Shown: positions 36,187 through 45,372 of the stretch, one piece after another | How positions within the stretch are numbered: the first letter of the stretch is position 1 | How the letters are laid out: each line of letters starts with the position of its first letter | Notes under the pieces: generated by a model | Database searches by the model: none | Told to the model about the DNA's origin: nothing | What the model saw: the letters and a program-made list of their open reading frames with translations, nothing else | Origin: Thermoanaerobacter ethanolicus JW 200 | Lineage (GTDB): Bacteria; Bacillota; Thermoanaerobacteria; Thermoanaerobacterales; Thermoanaerobacteraceae | Assembly: GCF_003722315.1 (NCBI RefSeq) | Contig: NZ_CP033580.1 | Coordinates: forward strand, 1,611,001 to 1,675,000 | Length of the DNA: 64,000 nt | Direction: 5' to 3' | Program-made: the position numbers and the translations under genes

Positions 36187-37290
36187 ATGAAAAAGGATAT
36201 AGAAAAAATTAAGAAAATCGATGTGCAAGTAGTCGAAGACATTGCGGTTGGAGCTGCTCTTCTCGGAACTGGGGGAGGAGGAGACCCTTATGTAGGCAAA
36301 CTCATGGCTATTCAAGCTCTACAAAAAAATGGTCCAGTAGAACTTATTGATGTTGACGATATCCCCGATGATGCATTAGTTGTTCCTGTAGCAATGATGG
36401 GAGCGCCGACAGTATTAGTAGAAAAAGTACCCTCAGGAAAAGAGATTTTCAAGGCTTTTGATAGTCTCCAAAGTTTCCTTGGGAAGGAAGTATATGCGGT
36501 TCTTCCTATTGAAGCTGGTGGAGTTAATTCAATGATACCTATTATGGTTGCAGCTGAGAAGAAACTACCACTGGTAGACGTAGATGGCATGGGAAGGGCT
36601 TTCCCGGAGCTGCAAATGGTGACATATCACCTTTATGGAGTTTCTGCAACACCTATGGTTTTAGCAGATGAAAAAGGTAATTCTATACTTTTACACACAA
36701 TCAGTAATTTCTGGACGGAAAGTCTTGCTAGAAATGCTACGGTAGTTATGGGTGGATCAGTTATGATAGCAATTTATCCGATGACTGGAAAAGATTTAAA
36801 ACGAGCAGGAATAAGAAATGTTATTTCTTATTCGGCTCAAATTGGAAGAGCGATACGCGAAGCCCACAAGAAAGGTGAAGATCCTATAGAGGCACTTTTA
36901 GAAGTGACAGGTGGATACATGCTTTTCAAAGGCAAAATTTCTGATGTGCAAAGGCGTACTACTGGTGGATTTGTCCGCGGGGAAGCTCATATTGATGGAA
37001 TTGACCAATATAAAGGGGAAGCCATGACTATTAATTTCCAAAATGAAAATTTAATAGCTCGCCGCAATGGAAAAGTTGTAGCTACCGTACCTGACTTGAT
37101 TTGTACCGTTGACGCCCATACAGCTTTACCTATAACCACCGAAGGATTACGTTATGGACAGAGAGTATTTATTATAGGAATTCCGTGTGATAAGAAGTGG
37201 AGAACTGAAAAAGGCATTGAAACTGTTGGTCCGCGTTACTTTGGATATGATGTTGATTATATACCTTTAGAAGAACTCAATAGAGGTTAA
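36187..37290 (+). CDS. DUF917 family protein (enzymatic copy)
   Basis: 367 residues after GAAGGAGG. Conserved: DIAVGAALLGTGGGGDPYVG, AVLPIEAGGVNSMIPIMVAA, LPLVDVDGMGRAFPELQMVT and ATVPDLICTVDAHTALPITT, ending YFGYDVDYIPLEEL. It should form the partner subunit of the hydantoinase A-like protein encoded 16 bp downstream. Together such pairs act on five-membered cyclic amides (hydantoins, oxoproline-like rings, S-methyl-thiohydantoins). The exact substrate is unknown. Confidence 0.85.
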   Translation: MKKDIEKIKKIDVQVVEDIAVGAALLGTGGGGDPYVGKLMAIQALQKNGPVELIDVDDIPDDALVVPVAMMGAPTVLVEKVPSGKEIFKAFDSLQSFLGKEVYAVLPIEAGGVNSMIPIMVAAEKKLPLVDVDGMGRAFPELQMVTYHLYGVSATPMVLADEKGNSILLHTISNFWTESLARNATVVMGGSVMIAIYPMTGKDLKRAGIRNVISYSAQIGRAIREAHKKGEDPIEALLEVTGGYMLFKGKISDVQRRTTGGFVRGEAHIDGIDQYKGEAMTINFQNENLIARRNGKVVATVPDLICTVDAHTALPITTEGLRYGQRVFIIGIPCDKKWRTEKGIETVGPRYFGYDVDYIPLEELNRG

Positions 37291-37306
37291 AAGGAGGTAG
37301 AAAAAG

Positions 37307-38857
37307 ATGGAATATCGTATTGGAATTGATGTTGGTGGGACCAATACTGACGCAGTCTTAGTAAATGAAAATATGGAACTAATAGAGAGTGTTAAAGTAC
37401 CGACTACTAAAGATGTTTCAAGCGGTATATTTGAAGCATTGAATAAGGTATTAGATAAAAGTAACATAGATCGCAAAAAGATAAAATATGCAATGTTAGG
37501 AACAACCCATGCTACAAATGCCATTGCTGAGCGCAAAAGGCTTTGTAAGACTGCAATTATTCGAATTGGTAAACCCGCAACCGAAGCAATTGCTCCGCTA
37601 GTTGGTTGGCCTAAGGATTTGGTTGAGGCGATAGGGAATCATTATTACCTAATTGCCGGTGGAAATGAATTTGATGGCAGAGAAATAAGTCCACTAGATG
37701 AAGATGAGCTTCGTAAAATCGCCAAGGAAATTAAAGGCAAAGTAGAAAGTGTTGCGGTAATATCTGTATTTTCTCCGGTTAGCAATAAACATGAATTAAG
37801 AGCAAAAGAAATATTGCAAGAAGTTCTTGGGGAAATACCAATATCTCTATCTCATGAAATTGGTTCCCTTGGCCTACTTGAGAGGGAAAATGCTACTGTT
37901 TTAAACGCCGCTTTAGTTGAAGTTGCTCGGACAACTGCTAATAGTTTTAAAGATGCTTTGAAACGAGAAGGTCTTACAGAGGCTACCGTATATCTTTGTC
38001 AAAACGATGGAACTTTAATGTCGATTGATTATGCGATGCGTTATCCTATCTTAACAATTGCTTGTGGTCCTACAAACAGTATTCGTGGAGCAGCTTTTCT
38101 TAGTAAGCTAGAAAATGCATTAGTGCTTGACGTTGGTGGAACTACAAGTGACATTGGAGTTATTTCTCAGGGATTTCCTAGAGAATCTTCCATTGCAGTA
38201 GAAATTGGCGGGGTGCGGACAAACTTTAGAATGCCTGACTTAATTTCACTCGCACTTGGCGGTGGTACAATTATTCGTGAAGAGAACGGCGAAATTAAAG
38301 TAGGTCCTGAAAGTGTAGGGTATAGAATTACCGAAGAGGCTTTGGTATTTGGAGGGAAAACCATAACTGCTACTGACATTGCAGTTCGTTTAGGATTGGC
38401 AGAAGTAGGTTCTAAGGAAAAAGTAAAAGATATACCTTTAGAATTTGCTAAGCGAGCACATGCCAAAATGCAAGAAATGATTAATGAAGCCATTGACAAA
38501 ATGAAAACCAGTAAAGAACCACAACCTCTTGTATTGGTTGGCGGAGGAAGTATTATTGTTGCCGATGAAGTACACGGTGTAAATGAAATAGTAAGGCCGA
38601 AAAATTTTGGAGTAGCCAATGCTTTAGGTGCTGCTATAGCTCAGGTTAGTGGTGAAATAGATCGCATTTATTCTTTGAGTGATATGAGCAGAGAGGCAGC
38701 ATTAAACGATGCAAAGCAACGGGCAATAAATGAAGCAATAAAAGCAGGGGCTAATCCTGAATCAGTGGATGTCGTTTATGTTGAAGATATACCTTTAGCT
38801 TATCTTCCCGGAAATGCAGTTAGAATTAGAGTTAAAGCAGCAGGAAATTTAATTTAA
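37307..38857 (+). CDS. Hydantoinase A/oxoprolinase family protein
   Basis: 516 residues after AAGGAGG. ASKHA-type fold with GIDVGGTNTDAVLVNE at the N-terminus, LGTTHATNAIAERK, SHEIGSLGLLERENATVLNA, LCQNDGTLMS, IACGPTNSIRGAAFLSK, LVLDVGGTTSDIGVISQG near residue 270 and LVLVGGGSIIVADE near the end. All expected nucleotide and metal-binding loops are present, unlike the diverged copy at 30435. A ring-opening amidohydrolase, cytosolic, paired with DUF917. Confidence 0.9.
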   Translation: MEYRIGIDVGGTNTDAVLVNENMELIESVKVPTTKDVSSGIFEALNKVLDKSNIDRKKIKYAMLGTTHATNAIAERKRLCKTAIIRIGKPATEAIAPLVGWPKDLVEAIGNHYYLIAGGNEFDGREISPLDEDELRKIAKEIKGKVESVAVISVFSPVSNKHELRAKEILQEVLGEIPISLSHEIGSLGLLERENATVLNAALVEVARTTANSFKDALKREGLTEATVYLCQNDGTLMSIDYAMRYPILTIACGPTNSIRGAAFLSKLENALVLDVGGTTSDIGVISQGFPRESSIAVEIGGVRTNFRMPDLISLALGGGTIIREENGEIKVGPESVGYRITEEALVFGGKTITATDIAVRLGLAEVGSKEKVKDIPLEFAKRAHAKMQEMINEAIDKMKTSKEPQPLVLVGGGSIIVADEVHGVNEIVRPKNFGVANALGAAIAQVSGEIDRIYSLSDMSREAALNDAKQRAINEAIKAGANPESVDVVYVEDIPLAYLPGNAVRIRVKAAGNLI

Positions 38858-38929
38858 CAGACTTTAGTAATTTACTTCCATCTTCTATAAAATGGAGATG
38901 AATTAGAGTATAAATGGAAACCAAATCTG

Positions 38930-39030
38930 GGGAGGCATTTACCTTACGAGTAGTAGGTGAGCACGACATGAACTAGTGTCTGTGGAGGATGCGATAGCAT
39001 TCTATGAAGCAGGGAGCCACTGCCTAATAT
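38930..39030 (+). mobile_element. Remnant of an IS200/IS605 tnpB 3' end (possible omega-RNA scaffold)
   Basis: Between the hydantoinase and racemase genes, frame pieces read GEAFTLRVVGEHDMN and, in another frame, LVSVEDAIAFYEAGSHC. These resemble the variable C-terminal tail of TnpB, whose 3' end overlaps the guide RNA scaffold. The DNA GAAGCAGGGAGCCACTGCCT is the typical end, but the second arm of the closing hairpin is missing. No tnpB core remains. Identification rests on remembered family sequence. Confidence 0.45.
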
Positions 39031-39077
39031 AGATGGAAGGCAATTCATTTAATTTTAAAAAACAAGGAGGGTTACTT

Positions 39078-39806
39078 ATGAAACTAAAAATTATTGTACC
39101 GATTACCTCGGAGGCATTTAATGAAGAAGTTAAAAGGGAAATCAAGCACTATGTAGATCCTGATGATTATGTTGATGTTGAAAATTTGGATTATGGTCCA
39201 GCATCCATTGAATGCGAATATGATGAAGCTATGGCTGTACCAGATATCTTAAATAAGGTAAAGAAAGCTCAAGAAGAAGGATTTGAGGGTATAGTTATTG
39301 ATTGTTTTGGGGATCCGGGGGTACATGCTGCACGGGAACTTGTTGATATACCCGTTTGCGGTGGTTTTGAACCTTCTATGCAAATTGCTTTAGGACTTGG
39401 TCAAAACATTGGTGTTGTTACAGTTTTGCCCAATGTTATTCCAATGTTACACGATTTAGTTGCCAAGATGGGAATAGAAAAGCGAATAAAAGCACTACGA
39501 TATGTTAACATTCCAGTATTAGATTTGGGCGATAAGAAAAAATTAGAAGATGCCTTATTCAAGGAAAGCTTAGATGCAATTCAAAAAGAAAATGTTCATG
39601 TTATTGTATTAGGTTGTACTGGCATGATGGGAGTGGCTAATAATCTAATGAACAGGTTAAAAGAAGCTGGTTATGATGTTCCAGTAATAGACCCGGCCTT
39701 TGCTGCGGTAAGAATGGTTAAAACTTATATACGCATGGGATTGAAGCATAGCCGGTTGACTTACATGACTCCTCCTGCAAAACCATATACTTGGTGGGGA
39801 AAATAG
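39078..39806 (+). CDS. Aspartate/glutamate/hydantoin racemase family protein
   Basis: 242 residues; the ATG at 39078 has AAGGAGGG upstream, while the longer frame to 39033 does not. Two catalytic Cys are visible in the usual places: GIVIDCFGDPGVHAAR and VIVLGCTGMMGVANN, with VCGGFEPSMQIAL between. It likely inverts the chiral centre of a 5-substituted hydantoin or related ring so that the stereospecific hydrolase can use both forms. Last gene of the sigma-54 operon, although a 220-bp gap with IS debris now separates it from the hydantoinase. Confidence 0.85.
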   Translation: MKLKIIVPITSEAFNEEVKREIKHYVDPDDYVDVENLDYGPASIECEYDEAMAVPDILNKVKKAQEEGFEGIVIDCFGDPGVHAARELVDIPVCGGFEPSMQIALGLGQNIGVVTVLPNVIPMLHDLVAKMGIEKRIKALRYVNIPVLDLGDKKKLEDALFKESLDAIQKENVHVIVLGCTGMMGVANNLMNRLKEAGYDVPVIDPAFAAVRMVKTYIRMGLKHSRLTYMTPPAKPYTWWGK

Positions 39807-39914
39807 TAAAAAACTTTTGCTTATAATGGCCAGGTAAACTTTCCTTTTACATGCGTAAAAGATAAATTATATCATAAGATAAAAATATTACCAATTAGCT
39901 GGTTTTACATGTGG

Positions 39915-40310
39915 TTTATCGACTAAGACAAAAAAGAGAAGTACAAATGCTTTAAAAGCAGCACTAATATTTAGGTTAGTGAAATAATAACCAAACCAGC
40001 CCAAAGAGATTGCCAGAAGAGCAAATACGTAATCAAGTATTAAGTCCTATCCTATTGTCCAAGCAATAAGTTTTTTCATTAGCATATAGGTGTAGTTATA
40101 GGTAGAACCTATAATTGGAAATATGTATGCCAATTCTGCATAGAAATTGCCGCAAAAGCACAAGCTAATCTTGCCAGAATATATGAGAACACAACTGCAA
40201 GACAAAATTTTTCAGTTGTAGCAACACCAGTAATTACAAATATACCTGTACCTATAATTGTGCTTATTCCAATTACTATTAAGTCAATGGCACTTAAGAC
40301 TTCTTTAATT
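39915..40310 (-). pseudogene. APC cationic amino-acid permease, N-terminal remnant
   Basis: Reading leftwards from 40310: IKEVLSAIDLIVIGISTIIG, TGIFVITGVATTEKF, then an altered stretch, then YNYTYMLMKKLIAWTIG with a stop, DLILDYVFALLAISLGWFGY and KPANW before a final stop. This is the first third of a YfnA/CAT-type permease with several lesions. It ends at the MITE-like termini at 40312. Its missing C-terminal half resembles the plus-strand piece at 10992-11440. Confidence 0.7.
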
Positions 40311-40311
40311 T

Positions 40312-40367
40312 GGTTCTATAATAAATGTTGATGTAATCCCTAGCCACGTCAACATTTATATAGAACC
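40312..40367. mobile_element. Collapsed MITE-like element (56 bp)
   Basis: It opens with GGTTCTATAATAAATGTTG, the same 19-bp terminus as the element at 6796, and closes with a nearly complete inverted copy (one T missing). Almost all of the interior is gone. It lies exactly at the start of the permease remnant. Confidence 0.65.
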
Positions 40368-40468
40368 GTTATTTTTATAATTTATAAACCATAATTAAAA
40401 TTTTTTGCAGGAATCTCCCTATTAATAGAGAATTAAGCACTATAAACTAAAAAGATCTGACTGTGTAG

Positions 40469-40816
40469 ATGAGAAGAGAAAGAAGAATAATAGAAGCAAA
40501 GTATATGCGACTACTTCTCATTACTAGCAGGGTGTGCACTTCGGCAAATGAAGCGAAGAATACTTCAATTTTCCACACTAAATTTTGCTCTTACTCTGCC
40601 GCGCTTGCTGCGCTATGTCCCTACCCCGATGCAGAAGTCAAGATTGTTGATGATCAAATAGAAGATATACCTTACCATGATCCTGTTAACCTCGTCGGGC
40701 TCACTGCTGAAACTCCTCATGCGCCAAGAGCTTATGAAATTGCTGAAGAGTTTCAACGCCAAGGGGTTCCCACTATCATGGGCTGAGCTCATGCAATACT
40801 TTTAGTGACTGCCGAA
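40469..40816 (+). pseudogene. B12-binding radical SAM protein, N-terminal fragment
   Basis: The reading AEVKIVDDQIEDIPYHDPVN, LVGLTAETPHAPRAYEIAEE and FQRQGVPTIMG (stop) AHAILLVTAEG matches the cobalamin-binding-like N-terminal domain that precedes radical SAM cores. It ends where the IS256 end begins (about 40813). The radical SAM core with its CxxxCxxC motif is missing. Confidence 0.6.
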
Positions 40817-40965
40817 GGCCCTTGGTGTCAAGAACGGGTAAAAGCCCGGTGATAGTTTATCCTTGATGCCAAAAGGGCTGGAGGTGGTATAATAAGCCGA
40901 ACGGTGGTGATAGAGAGAAATCAGATTCTAACCAGAGGAATTTTACACAAAAATTTGGACTTGAC
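40813..40965 (+). mobile_element. IS256 end remnant, second copy
   Basis: CCCTTGGTGTCAAGAACGGG near 40820, the imperfect hairpin partner near 40860, and AAAAATTTGGACTTGAC at the outer edge match the end of the IS256 remnant at 29806 in inverted orientation. No transposase sequence remains. The 40966-41290 stretch that follows has no recognisable feature. Confidence 0.6.
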
Positions 40966-41295
40966 TAAATAGAACCTTGTTTTTTATAAAGATTTTGATG
41001 TAAATAGAGAAGGAATTTGAGAATATGTGTAGAAATTAAAAATTTAAAAGTATAAAACAGTAGCTATTGCAGAGGAAGATTGTTAAAATTTAGACATTAA
41101 ATAAAGTTATCAAAAGCTAAAAATTTTAATTGGTTTTCATTACATCAAAAAAGCTGTATCCTTTCTTTCTTGGAATATAGGTGTAAAATAAGAATGTATA
41201 ATTATTTATCTTAGCAGAAGGGAAGAGAACACTGATGAATTTTGTGGTGTTTGCAATTTAGATAATACCTATTTTGAGGCGAGAAGGTGAGAAAA

Positions 41296-42540
41296 ATGGG
41301 AGAAGTTAAGTTAAGAGATGTAATTGACGTAAAAAAAGTAGAAGAAATATTACAAAATTTCTCGGATGTTACAGGACTTGGTGCCATTATCGCAACACCA
41401 GATGGAGAAAGTATTACAAAACCTAGTAATTTTACAGAACATTGTTTACTCGTAAGAGATACTTTGCATGGAAAAAAAGGATGTTTTAGATCTGATGCAG
41501 AATTAGGTAGGCTTTCTTTACAAAAAGGGGGGGTAGCTATTTCACTTTGCCATTGTGAGATAATTGACTTGGCAGCTCCATTACTGGTAGATGGGAAATG
41601 TTGGGGATATGTATTATGTGGACAAGTATTTTTATCTCCTCCTACAGAAGAAATGGTTAAAAGAGCAATAGATCGGGCAAAGAATTTCGGCATAGCTCCT
41701 GAAGTATATCTTGAAAAATTTTTAAAGATAAAAGTAGTGCCCCAAGATTACATTATAGCAGCTGGGAATATGCTCCAGATTATTGCTAGTTACTTAATAG
41801 AACTTGGCCTTAATAAACTTATGCAAGAAAAACTTCTTGAGGAAACTAAACGGAGGTCCGAATATGAAAATATTATTAAAACTTTAGAGCTAAAAACTCT
41901 TCAGTCTCAAGTAAATCCTCATTTTTTATTCAATACCCTCAATACGGCTGCTCGATTAGCCTATTTAGAAAATGCGCCACGAACAGCGGAAATTATCTAT
42001 TCTCTTGCTAGTCTTCTTAGGTATTCACTTCGAAATCTAGACCAACTTGTTGCCTTAAAAGAAGAGATATCGTACTTAAAACACTACCTTCATATCCAAG
42101 AAATAAGATATAAAGACCATATAAAATCGCAAATTGATGTTCCAACTGAAATCGAAAACGTACTTCTTCCGGTCATGAGTCTACAACCCATAGTAGAAAA
42201 TGCTATAATTCACGGTCTGGAAGAAAAAGAAGAAGGGGGAGTAATTAATATAAAAGCTTATCAAAAGGATGAAACAATATTCATTGAAGTAAAGGACAAT
42301 GGAGTGGGAATAGATAAGAAAATGCTTGAAGTAATTAAGAATGATATCGAAAAAGGTAAAGGACATACAACGGCACTAGGCCTACAAAATGTTGATAGAC
42401 GAATAAAAATGTACTTTGGAAAAGAATATGGGTTAGAAATAAGGAGCGAAAAAGGAAATGGCACTTTAGTTGTTTTAAAAATACCGATAATTAAGAAAGA
42501 GGTGGGAAAATATAATGAAATACAAAGCAATGATTTGTGA
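41296..42540 (+). CDS. PocR-domain sensor histidine kinase (LytS-like core)
   Basis: 414 residues; ATG at 41296 with AAGGTGA upstream. Residues 10-120 form a PocR ligand-binding domain: FSDVTGLGAIIATPDGESIT, ISLCHCEIIDLAAPLLVDGK and YVLCGQVFLSPP, rich in Cys/His. The HisKA_7TM-free core has QVNPHFLFNTLNTA (phospho-His), VENAIIHGLE (N-box) and VKDNGVGID (G1). No membrane segment is visible, so it senses a cytoplasmic ligand. In enteric bacteria PocR responds to 1,2-propanediol, so this kinase probably senses propanediol or glycerol for the microcompartment operon downstream. It overlaps the regulator gene by 26 bp. Confidence 0.85.
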   Translation: MGEVKLRDVIDVKKVEEILQNFSDVTGLGAIIATPDGESITKPSNFTEHCLLVRDTLHGKKGCFRSDAELGRLSLQKGGVAISLCHCEIIDLAAPLLVDGKCWGYVLCGQVFLSPPTEEMVKRAIDRAKNFGIAPEVYLEKFLKIKVVPQDYIIAAGNMLQIIASYLIELGLNKLMQEKLLEETKRRSEYENIIKTLELKTLQSQVNPHFLFNTLNTAARLAYLENAPRTAEIIYSLASLLRYSLRNLDQLVALKEEISYLKHYLHIQEIRYKDHIKSQIDVPTEIENVLLPVMSLQPIVENAIIHGLEEKEEGGVINIKAYQKDETIFIEVKDNGVGIDKKMLEVIKNDIEKGKGHTTALGLQNVDRRIKMYFGKEYGLEIRSEKGNGTLVVLKIPIIKKEVGKYNEIQSNDL

Positions 42541-44107
42541 TGATGAGCCTTTAGAAAGAGAAGTACTTTCTATGATTGTTGATAAAACAGGTTTGCCAAT
42601 TGAAGTAATATGCGATGCCAAAAATGGAAATGATGCAATTAATAAAGCTAAAGAATTTCAACCTGATATAATCTTTATGGATGTTAAAATGCCAGGAATT
42701 GACGGAATAACTGCTGCAAAGGAGATAATAACTTTTCTTCCCAACGTGAAGTTAATAATAATAACTGCTTATGATGAATTTGAATATCTCAAAGAAGCTT
42801 TAAAATTGGGTGTTATTGAATATCTTTTAAAACCTGTAACTCCAGAAGAGGTTGAGACGGTTGCCCGAAAAGTAATAGAAATCTTTGAGAATGAAAGGTT
42901 AAATGAAAAAAGAGAAGAAGAAACAAGGAAGATTATACAAGATATGAGTAAAATTATAAAAACAGGAATATTAGCGGCAAAAATTCTGGGGTGCTTTTTT
43001 GAAGAAGAAGTATCTGATATAGAAATGAAATATTTAGGAATACAATCACTCCCCAACTCCGTATTAATAATTGTTCCAGAAATTGAAACTCAAAGCAAAA
43101 AAATAATACACAATAAATATGCTGTGTACCATACAATTGAAAAAATTACAAGAAAACATTCAGACATTTTTGTACTTGCTTTAGGAGAAAAAATAGTTAT
43201 TGGATTTAATGGTAGTAAATACGATAGATATGAGCTAGCAATTAAATTGAAAGAAGAAGTGGAAACAAAGACAGGAATTATTACTACAATTGGAATAAGT
43301 GATATAGGAGAATTTAATAATTTAAAAAAGTTATTTGAAGAAACAGATGAAATGGTGAAATTAGGAAAATTTTTTCTAGGAGAAGGAAATATAATAAAGA
43401 AGGAAGATATAGAAGTATTTCTAAAGCCTCACTTTGTTTCTTTAAATACCAAAAGGAAGCAAGAAGAAATGATAGAATTTTTACAATTAGGGGATAGTCA
43501 AAAAGCGCTCCAACTTCTAAAGGAGGTTGTAGGGGAAATTCTAACAACAACTAAAAACAATTTATTGGAATGCCAAATAAATCTTATAGAGATAATGATG
43601 AGAATAGTCAAAACAATAAGTGAAGTAGGAATGCTAACTGGTGAAGAAGGCAGAGTATTTCAATTTTGCTTTAGTCATTTGCAAAAACTTATGAGGACTC
43701 AAAATTATAGAGGTATTACCTTGTGGGCTACATCATTTTTAGAAGAAATTAGCGATCTTTTTGCTGGTGCCAAAAGGAATGAGAATAATATAGTCGAACG
43801 AGTAGTAAAGTATATAAATGAGAATTTTGAAAAAGAAATAAGGTTAAAAGAACTTTCTCAAACAATATATCTTAATCCTGAATATTTTAGTAGACTTTTT
43901 AAGAAAGAGGTTGGATGCACCTATGCTGAATATCTTACACGAATAAGAATTGAGGCAGCGAAAAAATATCTAGCTAATCCTTCGTTAACAATTTCTGAAA
44001 TTGCAAGAAAGGTTGGCTATCAAGATGCTAATTATTTCAGTAAAGTATTTAAAAAAGTTGTTGGAATTTCTCCTAGTGAGTTTAGAAAATTGGCTCTTTG
44101 TCAATAG
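42515..44107 (+). CDS. AraC-type response regulator (YesN-like)
   Basis: 530 residues after GAGGTGGG. Receiver domain at the N-terminus: AMICDDEPLEREVLS, acceptor Asp in DIIFMDVKMPGIDG, LIIITAYDEFEYLKEALKLG and YLLKPVTPEE. A long middle region follows, then two HTH AraC motifs: IRLKELSQTIYLNPEYFSRL and ISEIARKVGYQDANYFSKVF. It should be phosphorylated by the kinase encoded just upstream and bind paired direct repeats. The pdu promoter region at 47464-47513 carries such repeats. Confidence 0.9.
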   Translation: MKYKAMICDDEPLEREVLSMIVDKTGLPIEVICDAKNGNDAINKAKEFQPDIIFMDVKMPGIDGITAAKEIITFLPNVKLIIITAYDEFEYLKEALKLGVIEYLLKPVTPEEVETVARKVIEIFENERLNEKREEETRKIIQDMSKIIKTGILAAKILGCFFEEEVSDIEMKYLGIQSLPNSVLIIVPEIETQSKKIIHNKYAVYHTIEKITRKHSDIFVLALGEKIVIGFNGSKYDRYELAIKLKEEVETKTGIITTIGISDIGEFNNLKKLFEETDEMVKLGKFFLGEGNIIKKEDIEVFLKPHFVSLNTKRKQEEMIEFLQLGDSQKALQLLKEVVGEILTTTKNNLLECQINLIEIMMRIVKTISEVGMLTGEEGRVFQFCFSHLQKLMRTQNYRGITLWATSFLEEISDLFAGAKRNENNIVERVVKYINENFEKEIRLKELSQTIYLNPEYFSRLFKKEVGCTYAEYLTRIRIEAAKKYLANPSLTISEIARKVGYQDANYFSKVFKKVVGISPSEFRKLALCQ

Positions 44108-44149
44108 TTGGGGTGGGTATTTTTTCTGAATGCCAACCTTTAAATTTTA
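44106..44149. repeat. 45-bp dispersed repeat, copy 2
   Basis: GTGGGTATTTTTTCTGAATG followed by a CCAACCTTTAAATTTTA stretch matches 6751-6795 in the same orientation. It begins right at the stop codon of the response-regulator gene. The rest of 44150-44633 holds a weaker GTGGGTATTTATCC copy near 44215 and an ISL3 scrap, with no coding signal. Confidence 0.5.
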
Positions 44150-44355
44150 TCACATAATATGGTAATGATTGTTAGTTATTAGTTATAATAAGAGAGAGAG
44201 AGTTAGAAGTATGAGTGGGTATTTATCCATGCTTTTCCATTCAGGCTTCATAATGATTGAAATATCTTTTGTTTACAAAAATATTTATGCCTTTTATCAC
44301 TAAAAATAGCATTAAATTTGAATATCAAGCATTACAATATAATATTCTTTTTCTG

Positions 44356-44400
44356 AATCGATGGAAGTTTCTATAACCATATGCAATTCTCTTAATGAAA
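44356..44400 (-). mobile_element. Short ISL3 transposase scrap
   Basis: The reverse complement reads AAGAGAATTGCATATGGTTA and continues TAGAAACTTCCATCGATTCA, matching the end of the ISL3 remnant at 4600-4645 over about 40 bp. Only this scrap remains. Confidence 0.6.
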
Positions 44401-44633
44401 AAGTCAATATATTTTTGTACAAAAAGTGGAATATAATTTTGTTAAAAGTTTCAGAGAAAAAATAGAAAGCTTTTAAAAGATGAAAATGAAAAATTTCATA
44501 TTAAAATAAATTATTTCCAAAATTTATAATTTTATCAAGATAAAAACCAGGAGTATCTTAAAAATAACCATTTTTAATGTTAATCAACAGTGCCATTTTT
44601 TAAATTAATTCGATAGAAAGGAATGTATAAAAT

Positions 44634-45257
44634 ATGAAATGGCTAATTATTTTAGGCTTTGCAATATCAGCAAGCATAGACAACTTTGGTGTAGGCCTTT
44701 CTTATGGCATACGAAATATACGAATAAGTTTTTTCTCTAATGCTATTATCGCAATAATAGCTTTTTTGTTCAGTATATCTGGGATTATCTTTGGCAAATG
44801 GTTAAATTCAGTACTGCCTGGGTCACTTTCTATTTTTGTAGGGGCTTTTTTGCTGTTTATAATCGGACTTAGAATTATTTTACTAGCCGTACCTCGCAAG
44901 TCAGTTAACAAAAAGGTAAGACAGTCAAAATATAATTCTATAAAAGACATTTTAGAAAGTCCCGAAATTGTAGATTTGGATAAATCAGGAGAAATCAGTT
45001 TGATTGAAGCAATTCTTTTAGGAATAGCCCTTTCAGCAAATGCTCTTACCAACGGTTTGGGTGCAGGCATTTTAAGCTTTTCTCCTTTTACTATATCATT
45101 AACTACATCAATTGGAAGCTTTATTTCTGTTTGGGTAGGTGTAAAATTAGGAAAAAGAGTTGCGGAAATACGGATAGGTTCTTTTACACTTAGTCAGTTT
45201 GGAACACTGATAAGTGGTATTATTTTACTATTTATAGCAATTAGTACTTTGTTTTAA
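44634..45257 (+). CDS. ytaF: Sporulation membrane protein YtaF / MntP-like
   Basis: 207 residues, about six membrane helices, ribosome site GAAAGGAATG. It has the duplicated MntP-type helices: ISASIDNFGVGLSYGIRNI and LGIALSANALTNGLGAGILS, with acidic residues in the repeats, and a central polar loop (DILESPEIVDLDKSGEISL) typical of YtaF. YtaF is placed among sporulation membrane proteins; MntP relatives export Mn2+. It is unrelated to the microcompartment and separates the two-component genes from the pdu operon. Confidence 0.85.
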   Translation: MKWLIILGFAISASIDNFGVGLSYGIRNIRISFFSNAIIAIIAFLFSISGIIFGKWLNSVLPGSLSIFVGAFLLFIIGLRIILLAVPRKSVNKKVRQSKYNSIKDILESPEIVDLDKSGEISLIEAILLGIALSANALTNGLGAGILSFSPFTISLTTSIGSFISVWVGVKLGKRVAEIRIGSFTLSQFGTLISGIILLFIAISTLF

Positions 45258-45345
45258 TTGACCATATTAAATTAACGTTATTCCATTAATATTAATAATT
45301 TTTTAATAAATGAAATAAGATGTTTTTTAGTGCTTTTTTCTTATG

Positions 45346-45370
45346 TCCCTTATTACAAAGGGATTTTTTT
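45346..45370 (+). terminator. Rho-independent terminator of ytaF, intron insertion point
   Basis: TCCCTT (45346-45351) pairs with AAGGGA (45358-45363), then seven T's. The group II intron begins three bases later, which is the insertion preference of group IIC introns. Confidence 0.85.
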
Positions 45371-45372
45371 AC

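Noticed and set aside
39000-39040. GCCACTG-like string suggesting a cobalamin riboswitch B12 box
   Set aside because: The other conserved parts of the B12 riboswitch are missing, and the stretch fits the 3' end of a tnpB element better.
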